Source: Rhizobium sp. AQ_MP
Lineage (GTDB): Bacteria > Pseudomonadota > Alphaproteobacteria > Rhizobiales > Rhizobiaceae
DNA length: 64,000 bases
Assembly: GCF_014237835.1 (NCBI RefSeq)
Contig: NZ_JACJVI010000005.1
Location: 124,001-188,000 of the forward strand
Direction of reading: 5' to 3'
Below, piece by piece: positions 47,111-55,011 of the stretch. Numbering within the stretch: the first letter of the stretch is position 1; each line of letters begins with the position of its first letter. The notes under the pieces were generated by a model, which saw only the letters and a list, made by a program, of their open reading frames with translations, did not search any database and was not told the origin of the DNA. A program made the position numbers and the translations under genes.

Positions 47111-47602
47111 TTGAGCATGCAAGGTGTGGATCCGGTCGTCTATCGCGAGGCCATGAGCCGGTATGCGGGGCATGTGCAGATCGTGACGACGCAGTTTGAG
47201 GGCATTCGCCGTGGTGTGACCATCACCGCTGCCTGTTCCGTATCCGACGGCCCGCCCATGGTGCTGGCCTGCCTCAACAACAGCAATCCGAACAATGCCG
47301 TACTGTTCGAGAGCCCGCATTTCGTGCTGAACACGCTGGCCGCCCATCAACAGGATCTCGCCAATGCCTTTGCCGGCTTTGGCAAACTCTCCTCCGAAGA
47401 TCGTTTTGCGCTGGCCGAATGGCAGGTGCTTGAAACCGGCTCGCCGGTGCTTTCCGATGCTATCGCGGCTTTCGATTGCGTTGTCACCGATCGGAAAGTG
47501 ACGAGCACCCACACGGTGCTGTTCGGCGAGGTCAGGGCCGTACATTTCGGTCCGCGTGAGCCGTCGCTCATCTATCTGGACCGGGGCTATCGCACGCTAT
47601 AA
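47111..47602 (+). CDS. Flavin reductase-like protein
   Basis: About 163 residues of the flavin reductase-like (HpaC/RutF) FMN-binding fold: DPVVYREAMSRYAGHVQIVTT, GVTITAACSVSDGPPMVLACLN, HFVLNTLA. These proteins supply reduced flavin to monooxygenases or act alone. Start choice: an AAGGGGAG site (47095-47102) suits TTG at 47111; GTG 47105 and ATG 47117 are alternatives. It lies 26 bases before the CoxD-like gene and probably begins that operon. No cognate monooxygenase is visible. Confidence 0.85.
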   Translation: MSMQGVDPVVYREAMSRYAGHVQIVTTQFEGIRRGVTITAACSVSDGPPMVLACLNNSNPNNAVLFESPHFVLNTLAAHQQDLANAFAGFGKLSSEDRFALAEWQVLETGSPVLSDAIAAFDCVVTDRKVTSTHTVLFGEVRAVHFGPREPSLIYLDRGYRTL

Positions 47603-47628
47603 GCTTCCTTTTGACCAAGGGAGGAGAT

Positions 47629-48561
47629 ATGGCAGAGACCTCGGGAAAGGCACTGCCGGAGACGATCGATGGCATCATCGATCTGCTTGCGGCTGAGGAT
47701 TATCTGGCCGGCAGGCCGCTCGCGACCGTTCTGTTTCTGGCGCTGAAGATGCAGCGGCCGCTCTTTCTCGAGGGCGAGGCGGGGGTCGGCAAAACCGAAG
47801 TCGCCAAGGTGCTGGCCAAGGCCCTCGACCGACCGCTGATCCGCCTGCAATGCTACGAAGGCCTCGACGTTGGCTCTGCCGTCTACGAGTGGAACTATCC
47901 GGCGCAGATGCTGGAAATCCGCATGGCCGAAGCATCGGGTACGTCGGATCGTTCGAAGCTCGAACACGATATCTTCTCCGAACGCTATCTGATCCGCCGG
48001 CCCGTTCTCCAGGCTCTGCAGGGCGAGGCGGGCCGCGCACCTGTCTTCCTGATCGACGAACTCGATCGGACCGACGAAGCCTTCGAGGCCTTCCTCCTGG
48101 AAGTGCTCTCTGATTTCCAGGTGACGATCCCGGAATTCGGGACCGTCAAGGCCGCCGAGCCGCCCATCGTCATCGTCACCTCGAACCGTACCCGCGAGGT
48201 GCATGATGCCCTGAAGCGCCGCTGCCTCTACCACTGGGTGGACTATCCGGCAGCGGCTGAGGAACTGGCGATCATCCGTCGGAAGGTGAAGGGCTGCAAC
48301 GAACAACTTTCCCGGCAGATCGTCGCCTATGTCCAGAAACTGAGGACCATAGACCTCTTCAAGAACCCCGGCATTGCCGAGACGATCGACTGGGCAACGG
48401 CACTGACCGAGCTCGACCGCCTGGCGCTTGATCCCGAGACCATTGCAGACACGCTGGGCACGCTTCTGAAATACCAGGAGGACATTGCCCGCATCCAGGG
48501 CAGCGAGGGCGAGAAGCTGTTGTCCGAGGTGAAAGCCGAACTTCTGGCGAAGGCCGGCTGA
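47629..48561 (+). CDS. coxD: MoxR/CoxD-type AAA+ ATPase
   Basis: A 310-residue AAA+ ATPase. Walker A GEAGVGKT is at 49-56 and Walker B LIDELDR at 141-147; a sensor-1 TSNRTRE and sensor-2 LKRRCLYHWVDYP region follow. It matches CoxD, a MoxR-type remodelling enzyme that works with a VWA partner to insert the sulfur/copper or Mo site in CO dehydrogenase-like molybdenum enzymes. GGGAGGAG precedes the ATG. The next gene encodes the VWA partner, one base downstream. Confidence 0.9.
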   Translation: MAETSGKALPETIDGIIDLLAAEDYLAGRPLATVLFLALKMQRPLFLEGEAGVGKTEVAKVLAKALDRPLIRLQCYEGLDVGSAVYEWNYPAQMLEIRMAEASGTSDRSKLEHDIFSERYLIRRPVLQALQGEAGRAPVFLIDELDRTDEAFEAFLLEVLSDFQVTIPEFGTVKAAEPPIVIVTSNRTREVHDALKRRCLYHWVDYPAAAEELAIIRRKVKGCNEQLSRQIVAYVQKLRTIDLFKNPGIAETIDWATALTELDRLALDPETIADTLGTLLKYQEDIARIQGSEGEKLLSEVKAELLAKAG

Positions 48562-48562
48562 G

Positions 48563-49837
48563 ATGGAAAGCTTCGGGCCGCATCCTGCCAGTGGACGCGA
48601 CGGCATCGTCGTGCCGCCGCCGGTCAAGGGCGATGGACGGCTCGCGGACAATATCGTGCATTTCGCCCGGGTCCTGCGCAAGGCCGGCCTCAAGCCCGGG
48701 CCCGGTGCCGTGATCGATGCGATTGCCGCTGTGGACGCGATCGGCATCGGCTCGCGGGTGGAATTCCATGCCGCGCTTTCCGCCATCTTCGTCAAGCGGC
48801 ACGAGGACCAGCCTGTTTTCGACGAGGCCTTTTCGATCTTCTGGCGTTCACGGGATCTCGTCGGCAAGATGATCCAGCTGATGTCGCCGGTGGCGGCGAT
48901 CGGAGAGCGGCAGAAGCCGAAGGCAGGTGGTGCGCGCGTCAGCGATGCGCTGTTTGCCGACCGCAAACGCGAGCCGAAGCCGCGCGACGAGCCGGATGTC
49001 GAGGTTGATGCCCGTCTCACGGTTTCAGGCCAGGAGGTGTTTCGTCGGCTTGATTTCGGCCAGATGACGGCAAGCGAGTTAAATGAGGCACGCCGCGCCA
49101 TCGAACGCCTCGCCATGCCGCTCGATCTCGTTCAGACGCGCCGCTACAGGGCTTCACCCAAGGGGCGTCTCATCGATCCGCGTGCCACCGTGCGTCAGTC
49201 GCTGCGAACCGGTGGCGACCTGATGCTACCGAAGTTTCGAGAGCGTCGACAACAGCCACCACCGCTCGTCATACTCGCCGATATCTCCGGCTCGATGAGC
49301 CAGTATACGCGCATCTTCCTGCATTTCCTGCATGTTCTGACCGAACGCCGCCGCCGTGTGCATACCTTCCTCTTCGGAACGCGGCTCACCAATGTCTCGC
49401 GTCAGCTTCGCCATCGCGATCCGGACGAGGCGATCGCCCAGTGCACGGATGCCGTGGCCGACTGGTCGGGCGGTACGCGGATCGGAGAGACGCTCAAGCT
49501 TTTCAATCGCCACTGGGGCCGGCGCGTGCTGGGGCAGGGCGCCGTGGTGTTGCTGATCACCGACGGGCTGGAACGCGACGAGGTCGATCTCCTGGCGCGC
49601 GAGACGGACCGTCTGCACCGCTCCTGCCGCCGCCTCGTCTGGCTCAATCCGCTCCTGCGCTTTGCCGGCTTCGAAGCACGAGCCCGTGGGGTCAGGGCCA
49701 TGCTGCCGCATGTCCACGAACTCAGGTCCGTGCACAATCTGGAAGCGCTGTCGGATCTGGTGCAGTCTCTGTCCGGTGCTCCGGATCGGGACTGCGATCC
49801 CAAGCGTTATCTCGGTTCTCAAAGGAGCCTCTCGTGA
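48563..49837 (+). CDS. coxE: CoxE-type VWA-domain protein
   Basis: A 424-residue protein. The C-terminal half is a von Willebrand A domain with the metal-site motif DISGSMS (240-246), a later SGGTRIG and VLLITDGLERDEVD. The N-terminal half is charged and helical. CoxE proteins act with CoxD ATPases as chaperones in maturation of xanthine/CO dehydrogenase-type enzymes. The ATG begins one base after the coxD stop, so they are co-translated. Confidence 0.9.
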   Translation: MESFGPHPASGRDGIVVPPPVKGDGRLADNIVHFARVLRKAGLKPGPGAVIDAIAAVDAIGIGSRVEFHAALSAIFVKRHEDQPVFDEAFSIFWRSRDLVGKMIQLMSPVAAIGERQKPKAGGARVSDALFADRKREPKPRDEPDVEVDARLTVSGQEVFRRLDFGQMTASELNEARRAIERLAMPLDLVQTRRYRASPKGRLIDPRATVRQSLRTGGDLMLPKFRERRQQPPPLVILADISGSMSQYTRIFLHFLHVLTERRRRVHTFLFGTRLTNVSRQLRHRDPDEAIAQCTDAVADWSGGTRIGETLKLFNRHWGRRVLGQGAVVLLITDGLERDEVDLLARETDRLHRSCRRLVWLNPLLRFAGFEARARGVRAMLPHVHELRSVHNLEALSDLVQSLSGAPDRDCDPKRYLGSQRSLS

Positions 49838-50163
49838 ACAGCGAAACGTCCGCCCGCGACCCCCTTTTGATTGCCGAGGCCTGGCACGCCGCAGGAAGAT
49901 CCGTTGCCATTGCGACCGTCATCGAAACCTGGGGCTCGGCGCCCCGTCCGGTCGGCAGCCATCTTGTCATCGACGGCGAGGGTAATTTCGAGGGCTCGGT
50001 CTCCGGCGGCTGTGTCGAGGGGGCGGTGATCACAGAAGCGCTCGACGTCATCGAAAGCGGCAAGGCTAAGATGCTCGAATTCGGGGTTGCCGACGAGACC
50101 GCCTGGCGGGTCGGCCTCTCCTGTGGTGGTCGCATCCGTGTCCATGTCGAAAGGCTCGGCTGA
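49834..50163 (+). CDS. XdhC/CoxI N-terminal half protein
   Basis: A 109-residue protein that equals the first domain of XdhC: ATVIETWGSAPRPVGSHLVI, EGSVSGGCVEGAV and GLSCGG. XdhC handles the molybdenum cofactor and presents it for sulfuration and insertion. GTG start at 49834 after AAAGGAG overlaps the coxE stop. The second XdhC domain is encoded by the next gene; the two genes overlap by one base (TGATG). A separate stop and start therefore splits what is a single gene in many other bacteria. Confidence 0.9.
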   Translation: MNSETSARDPLLIAEAWHAAGRSVAIATVIETWGSAPRPVGSHLVIDGEGNFEGSVSGGCVEGAVITEALDVIESGKAKMLEFGVADETAWRVGLSCGGRIRVHVERLG

Positions 50164-50879
50164 TGGATGTTGCAACGCTTGCGGCGCTGAATGCCGCCAA
50201 ACGCGATCGACGCGGGGCCGTGCTGGTGAGCGACCTGACCGCCGGGACGTCCCGACTGGTGACCGAGGATCAGATTGCCCCGGATGCTCTGGGCAATGAA
50301 ATCCGTGCGCGGCTTCTCTCCGGCAAGTCGGGGATCGTCGAAATCGAAGGCAAGAGCCTGTTCCTCAACGTGCATCTGCCACCGCCAAGGATCGTGGTGA
50401 TCGGGGCCGTCCATATCAGCCAGGCGCTGGCGCCGATGGCCGCACTGTCAGGCTTTGCGGTGACGATCATCGATCCGCGCACGGCCTTTGCCACGCCGGA
50501 GCGTTTTGCCGGCATCGATCTCAGGGCGGACTGGCCGGACGAGGTCTTCGGCACCCAACCGCTCGACCGCTACAGCGCCATGGTGGCCGTCACCCATGAT
50601 CCGAAGATCGACGATCCCGGCCTGATCGCCGCCCTGCAGGCGGGCTGCTTCTATGTCGGCGCGCTCGGATCGCGCAAAACGCATGCGAAACGAGTCGAAC
50701 GGCTAACGTCACTGGGTTTTGGTTCTGCGGCCATCGACAGCATTCGTGCGCCGATCGGCCTTGATATCGGGGCGGCAACGCCGGCGGAGATTGCGGTCGC
50801 CATTCTTGCCGAAATCATCCAGTCGCTGCGCCACCGCAGCCTTTCTGGTTCCGCGACATCCGCCGAGGCCGCGCCGTGA
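50163..50879 (+). CDS. XdhC/CoxI C-terminal (Rossmann) half protein
   Basis: A 238-residue protein equal to the XdhC C-terminal domain: a Rossmann-like PPPRIVVIGAVHISQAL (74-89), VTHDPKIDDPGLIAALQAG, GALGSRKTHAKRVERL, and APIGLDIGAATPAEIAVAILAEI. It has its own ATG overlapping the previous stop by one base. The expected partner is the N-terminal half made just upstream. Its role in Mo-cofactor handling is inferred from the family. Confidence 0.9.
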   Translation: MDVATLAALNAAKRDRRGAVLVSDLTAGTSRLVTEDQIAPDALGNEIRARLLSGKSGIVEIEGKSLFLNVHLPPPRIVVIGAVHISQALAPMAALSGFAVTIIDPRTAFATPERFAGIDLRADWPDEVFGTQPLDRYSAMVAVTHDPKIDDPGLIAALQAGCFYVGALGSRKTHAKRVERLTSLGFGSAAIDSIRAPIGLDIGAATPAEIAVAILAEIIQSLRHRSLSGSATSAEAAP

Positions 50880-52519
50880 AGTTCGGTCCGGTTGAGATCA
50901 GCGAGGCCAAGGGCGCGATCCTTGCGCATTCCCAGCCGCTCGCCTCCGGCAAGCTGCCGAAGGGCCATCGCCTTGAGCAGGCCGATCTCGTTCGCCTGGA
51001 GGAAGCCGGCATAACGACGGTGATTGCCTGCCGGCTGGAGCCGGGCGATCTCGCCGAAGACGAGGCCGCCGAGATCCTGTCCTCGGCGATTGTGCTGCAG
51101 GGTCTCTCCCGCAGTCCGGCCTCGACCGGGCGGGTCAACTTCTATGCCGGCGAAAACGGCTTGTTCCTCGCGGACAAGTCTCTGGTTGATCGTTTCAACA
51201 GTGTCGATCCCGCCATCACGCTTGCCTGCCTCTCGGACCGCTCCGACGTGCGGGCCGGTGATCTGGCCGCAACGATCAAGATCATCCCGCTTGCGGTTGC
51301 CGGTCACAGCGTCGAGGCAGCGGCTTCGATCCTCACTGATGGTTCGGTGTTCCAAGTGGCAGGCTATCAGTCCCGTCGCGTGCATCTGATCGCCACGCAG
51401 CTGCCCGCGCTCAAAGCCTCCGTCATGGACAAGACCGCGCGCGTGCTCGAGGCACGACTTGGCGCCTCGCAGAGCCGGATCGTCTCCGAAGACCGGGTGG
51501 CGCATCGGGCCGAGGCGGTGGCGGAGGCCATCAAGGCGGCACTCGCGGAAGACAAGGCGGAAGCCGGTCAGCCGCCGCTCGTCATCGTCTTCGGTGCGTC
51601 TGCGGTTGCCGATGCCGATGACGTCATTCCCGCTGCTATCCGCCTTGCCGGTGGGGTGGTCGATCAGGTCGGTCTGCCCGTCGATCCCGGCAATCTCCTC
51701 GTTCTGGGGCATGTCGGTAATGTCGAGGTCATCGGCGCGCCCGGCTGTGCCCGCTCGCCGAAGGAAAACGGCTTTGACTGGGTGCTGAACAGGATCCTTG
51801 CCGGTCATCCGCCGGATCGGGCCGAAATGACGGGCTGGGGTGTCGGAGGTCTCCTGATGGAGATCCCTAGCCGTCCGCTGCCGCGGCTTGCCGCGACCGC
51901 TTACCCCGATCCTGCGGCGCTTGGGCTCGTCGTGCTGGCTGCCGGACGGGCCAGCCGGATGGGTGAGGAGGGGCGCCACAAGCTCTTGGCGGAATTCGAG
52001 GGCGAGCCACTGGTCCGGCGTTCTGTGCGTCAGGCGATCGAGGCCAATATCGGCCCCGTTGCCGTCGTTACCGGTTACCGCAGCGCAGAAGTTGCGGATG
52101 CTCTTGCCGGCCTCTCGGTCGAGCTTGTCGAGAATGCCGATTTTGCAAGCGGTATGGCGACATCGCTCAAGGCCGGGCTTGCTGCCGTCGAGGCGAAGGG
52201 CATTGCCGGCATGATGATTCTGCTGGCCGACATGCCGAATGTCTCCGCCGCCGATATCGCGGCACTCGCCCGTGCCTATGGGAAATCGGGCGGCAAGGCG
52301 ATTGTGCGCGCAGTCTCCGACGGGCAGCGGGGCAATCCGGTCATCCTGCCGGCCGCAACCTTCGAAGCCTTGAAGGCGCTCGAAGGCGATATCGGCGCCC
52401 GACCTGTGATTGAAAGTTCGGGGCTTGCCGTGATCGATGTCGAAATTGGACCTGCCGCGCGTCTTGATGTCGATACCCCCGAGGCTATTCTCGCGGCAGG
52501 CGGCATCCTGAGAGGCTGA
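50876..52519 (+). CDS. Molybdopterin-binding/NTP-transferase fusion protein
   Basis: A 547-residue fusion. The N-terminal part (about 1-335) is a MoeA/MogA-like molybdopterin-binding domain (VIVFGASAVADADDVIPAAI, VGLPVDPGNLLVLGHVG, TGWGVGGLLMEIP). The C-terminal part (about 350-547) is a MobA-like nucleotidyltransferase with LAAGRASRMG (354-363) and LADMPNVSAADI. Such fusions are predicted to make or transfer CTP/MCD-type cofactor (MocA-like) to xanthine dehydrogenase-class enzymes. The GTG start overlaps the XdhC stop by four bases (GTGA). Confidence 0.88.
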   Translation: MKFGPVEISEAKGAILAHSQPLASGKLPKGHRLEQADLVRLEEAGITTVIACRLEPGDLAEDEAAEILSSAIVLQGLSRSPASTGRVNFYAGENGLFLADKSLVDRFNSVDPAITLACLSDRSDVRAGDLAATIKIIPLAVAGHSVEAAASILTDGSVFQVAGYQSRRVHLIATQLPALKASVMDKTARVLEARLGASQSRIVSEDRVAHRAEAVAEAIKAALAEDKAEAGQPPLVIVFGASAVADADDVIPAAIRLAGGVVDQVGLPVDPGNLLVLGHVGNVEVIGAPGCARSPKENGFDWVLNRILAGHPPDRAEMTGWGVGGLLMEIPSRPLPRLAATAYPDPAALGLVVLAAGRASRMGEEGRHKLLAEFEGEPLVRRSVRQAIEANIGPVAVVTGYRSAEVADALAGLSVELVENADFASGMATSLKAGLAAVEAKGIAGMMILLADMPNVSAADIAALARAYGKSGGKAIVRAVSDGQRGNPVILPAATFEALKALEGDIGARPVIESSGLAVIDVEIGPAARLDVDTPEAILAAGGILRG

Positions 52520-52521
52520 CG

Positions 52522-52863
52522 ATGGACAATGCGGCGATCGAAGACATGTTCGAGTCGGTCGGGCCGGTAACGATCCGCCGGATGTTTGGTGGCAAGGGCA
52601 TCTATGCCCGTGGGATCATCTTCGCCGTCGAACTGCGCGGTGAACTGATGTTCAAAGGCGACGACGAAAGCGCTCCGCTCCTGGAAGAGGCGGGCGCCCG
52701 GCGCTGGCACTATGAAGGAAAGAGCGGCAAGCCTGTCGCCATGCCCTACTGGACGATCCCTGACGAGGCGCTCGATGATCCTGACTTGATGGCGAAGTGG
52801 GCGCGGATCGCGCTCGATGCGGCGATTCGGGTTACCGCGCGTGAGGCGTCTCAGCGCAAATAG
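52522..52863 (+). CDS. TfoX N-terminal domain protein
   Basis: A 113-residue protein with only the TfoX/Sxy N-terminal domain: IEDMFESVGPVTIRRMFGGKGIY, then LMFKGDDES and PYWTIPDEALDD. The C-terminal domain of full TfoX is absent. Proteins of this type lie beside many unrelated operons and their job is not known; competence control is not implied. It starts two bases after the fusion gene and its last 13 bases overlap the convergent nudix gene. Confidence 0.9.
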   Translation: MDNAAIEDMFESVGPVTIRRMFGGKGIYARGIIFAVELRGELMFKGDDESAPLLEEAGARRWHYEGKSGKPVAMPYWTIPDEALDDPDLMAKWARIALDAAIRVTAREASQRK

Positions 52864-53258
52864 GTCAGAATCGTCTGGGTAAAGACCGACAGCGGCTGAG
52901 GCAGATCGTCGAGGTCGAACCAGCCGATCTCGGACAGCTTGTCGGGCTCGGTCAGTTGCGGCTCGCCGGTCGTGTCCTCGGTGACGTAGAGGAGTGAAAT
53001 CCAGTGCTGGCGGTCGGCTTCGATCAGTTGTTCCGTCATTCCCAGATATCGGATAGCACCGATTGCAAGCCCGGTTTCTTCCTCGGCCTCACGGCGCGCG
53101 GCGATCTCGGCTCGCTCCATATGGTCGACTTTGCCGCCGACAATGTTCCAGTGGCCGGCTTCGGGGGCCTTCATTCGCTTGCACAAAAGCAGTTTGCCAT
53201 CCCGAAGGATGGCAAGACCGACCCCGAGACCGGGGAAATCAAGACCGGGCTGACCCAC
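52851..53258 (-). CDS. Nudix hydrolase
   Basis: A 135-residue Nudix protein with a complete box: Gly42 and Glu48, then REAEEETGL (56-64). It hydrolyses nucleoside diphosphate-linked compounds (for example dNTPs or capped nucleotides); specificity is unknown. The GTG at 53258 lies six bases after the rhlE stop, so it is co-transcribed with the helicase. Its 3' end overlaps the TfoX gene on the other strand. Confidence 0.9.
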   Translation of the reverse strand: MGQPGLDFPGLGVGLAILRDGKLLLCKRMKAPEAGHWNIVGGKVDHMERAEIAARREAEEETGLAIGAIRYLGMTEQLIEADRQHWISLLYVTEDTTGEPQLTEPDKLSEIGWFDLDDLPQPLSVFTQTILTYLR

Positions 53259-53263
53259 GGGGA

Positions 53264-54781
53264 TCAGGCCTTGGCGGCAGCGACGATCAGCATGAAGGCC
53301 GGGATGTCGTCGCCGAAGCCGACGGGCGTCGGGCCGTCGTCATGGTCGTGATGACGGTTGCGGCGGCGATCACGGTTGTCGTCATTGGCCGGATAGGGGT
53401 TGTTGCGGTTGTTGCGCGGGTTCTGGTCGCGGCGCTTGTCCGCCCTGCGCTCCGTTGCCACCGCTTCCACTTTGACCGCTTCCATCACCTGTTGTTCCTC
53501 TGCCGGTTTGACTGGTTCGATGCGAGCCTCAGAAGGCTTTGCATACTCGCTGCGCGTATCGGATTTATGACCGCCGCGCCGCTCGCGACCCTTGTCGCGA
53601 CCGCGTTTTCCACGGCTTTCGTCATGGCTTTCCGCCGGCGCCGGAAGGGCCGACAGGTCTCCATCGAGCCACTCGATCTTCTGGTCGATCAGCTTTTCGA
53701 TGGCATCGAGGAACTTGGTGTCGCTGCGCGTCACCAGGGTAAAGGCAGCACCCGAGCGTCCGGCGCGGCCGGTACGGCCGATGCGGTGGACATAGTCTTC
53801 GGCGTGAATCGGAACGTCAAAATTGAAGACGTGGCTGACATCGGGGATGTCGAGGCCGCGGGCCGCAACGTCGGAGGCGACGAGCAGCGTGATCGCATTG
53901 GCCTTGAAATTCGCCAGCATGGTCGTGCGCGAACGCTGGTCCATGTCGCCATGCAGGGCGCCGACGGAGAAACCGTGGCGGTCGAGCGAGCGGAAGAGGT
54001 CTGCGACGTCCTTCTTGCGGTTGCAGAAGATGATCGCGTTCTTCAGGTCGTCCTGGGCGCGGATCAGATCACGCAGCTTCGAACGCTTTTCGTAATCCTT
54101 GTTGTGGCAGGCGACGAGGCGCTGGGTCACCGTCTTTGCCGTCGAGGACGGGGGGGCGACTTCGATACGCTCGGGGTTCTGCAGGAACTGGTCGGCCAGC
54201 TTCTGGATTTCCGGCGGCATGGTCGCCGAGAAGAACAGGGTCTGGCGGGTGAACGGGATCATCTTGGCGATGCGTTCGATGTCGGGGATGAAGCCCATGT
54301 CGAGCATCCGGTCGGCTTCATCGATGACGAAGACTTCGACGCCCGTCATCAGCAGCTTGCCGCGCTCGCAGTGGTCGAGCAGGCGGCCCGGCGTGCAGAT
54401 CAGGACGTCCGCGCCACGCTCGAGCTTGCGGTCCTGTTCTTCGAAGGACACGCCGCCGATCAGAAGCGCCACGTTGAGCTTGTGATTCTTGCCGTATTTC
54501 TCGAAGTTCTCGGCGACCTGGGCCGCGAGTTCGCGGGTCGGCTCGAGGATCAGGGTGCGCGGCATGCGGGCGCGGGCGCGGCCCTTCTCGAGCAGCGTCA
54601 GCATCGGGAGAACGAAGGATGCGGTCTTGCCGGTGCCTGTCTGGGCAATGCCGAGGATGTCCCGCCGCTGCAGGGCCGGCGGGATCGCGCCTGCCTGGAT
54701 CGGGGTCGGGATCGTGTAGCCGGCATCAGTGACGGCAGAAAGGACTTTTTGGCTCAGGCCAAGGTCAGCAAAAGTGGTCAA
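53264..54781 (-). CDS. rhlE: DEAD-box RNA helicase, RhlE type
   Basis: An ATP-dependent RNA helicase with all core motifs: AQTGTGKT, PTRELA, CTPGRLLDH, VIDEADRMLD, FFSATMP and HRIGRTGR. A long low-complexity C-terminal tail of about 140 residues is rich in Arg, Asp, Asn, His and Pro (RDKGRERRGG, DDNRDRRRNRHHDHDD) and probably binds RNA. Start: TTG at 54781 gives the family N-terminus (TTFADLGLSQKVL); a TTG at 54823 adds 14 residues without a ribosome site. Upstream of the nudix gene in one unit. Confidence 0.92.
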   Translation of the reverse strand: MTTFADLGLSQKVLSAVTDAGYTIPTPIQAGAIPPALQRRDILGIAQTGTGKTASFVLPMLTLLEKGRARARMPRTLILEPTRELAAQVAENFEKYGKNHKLNVALLIGGVSFEEQDRKLERGADVLICTPGRLLDHCERGKLLMTGVEVFVIDEADRMLDMGFIPDIERIAKMIPFTRQTLFFSATMPPEIQKLADQFLQNPERIEVAPPSSTAKTVTQRLVACHNKDYEKRSKLRDLIRAQDDLKNAIIFCNRKKDVADLFRSLDRHGFSVGALHGDMDQRSRTTMLANFKANAITLLVASDVAARGLDIPDVSHVFNFDVPIHAEDYVHRIGRTGRAGRSGAAFTLVTRSDTKFLDAIEKLIDQKIEWLDGDLSALPAPAESHDESRGKRGRDKGRERRGGHKSDTRSEYAKPSEARIEPVKPAEEQQVMEAVKVEAVATERRADKRRDQNPRNNRNNPYPANDDNRDRRRNRHHDHDDGPTPVGFGDDIPAFMLIVAAAKA

Positions 54782-55011
54782 AGGGAAGTAGTTTCCGTTC
54801 CTGTTCTCGCGAACATCGCTCAATAGCCCGTGAGATCGGGCGCCAATGGTTGCGGCGAATAGTGGGAAACTGCCGGAAAGTCAAGGAAACGGGCGGATTT
54901 ACCCCTACAAAGGCTTAATAAGCACGATTAATTCCATTGCGCGCTACAAAGGATCTGAAAACCTGTTGTTGGGCACACCTAAATCTTGGGCCGAATCGGT
55001 TTTCTGCCTGG

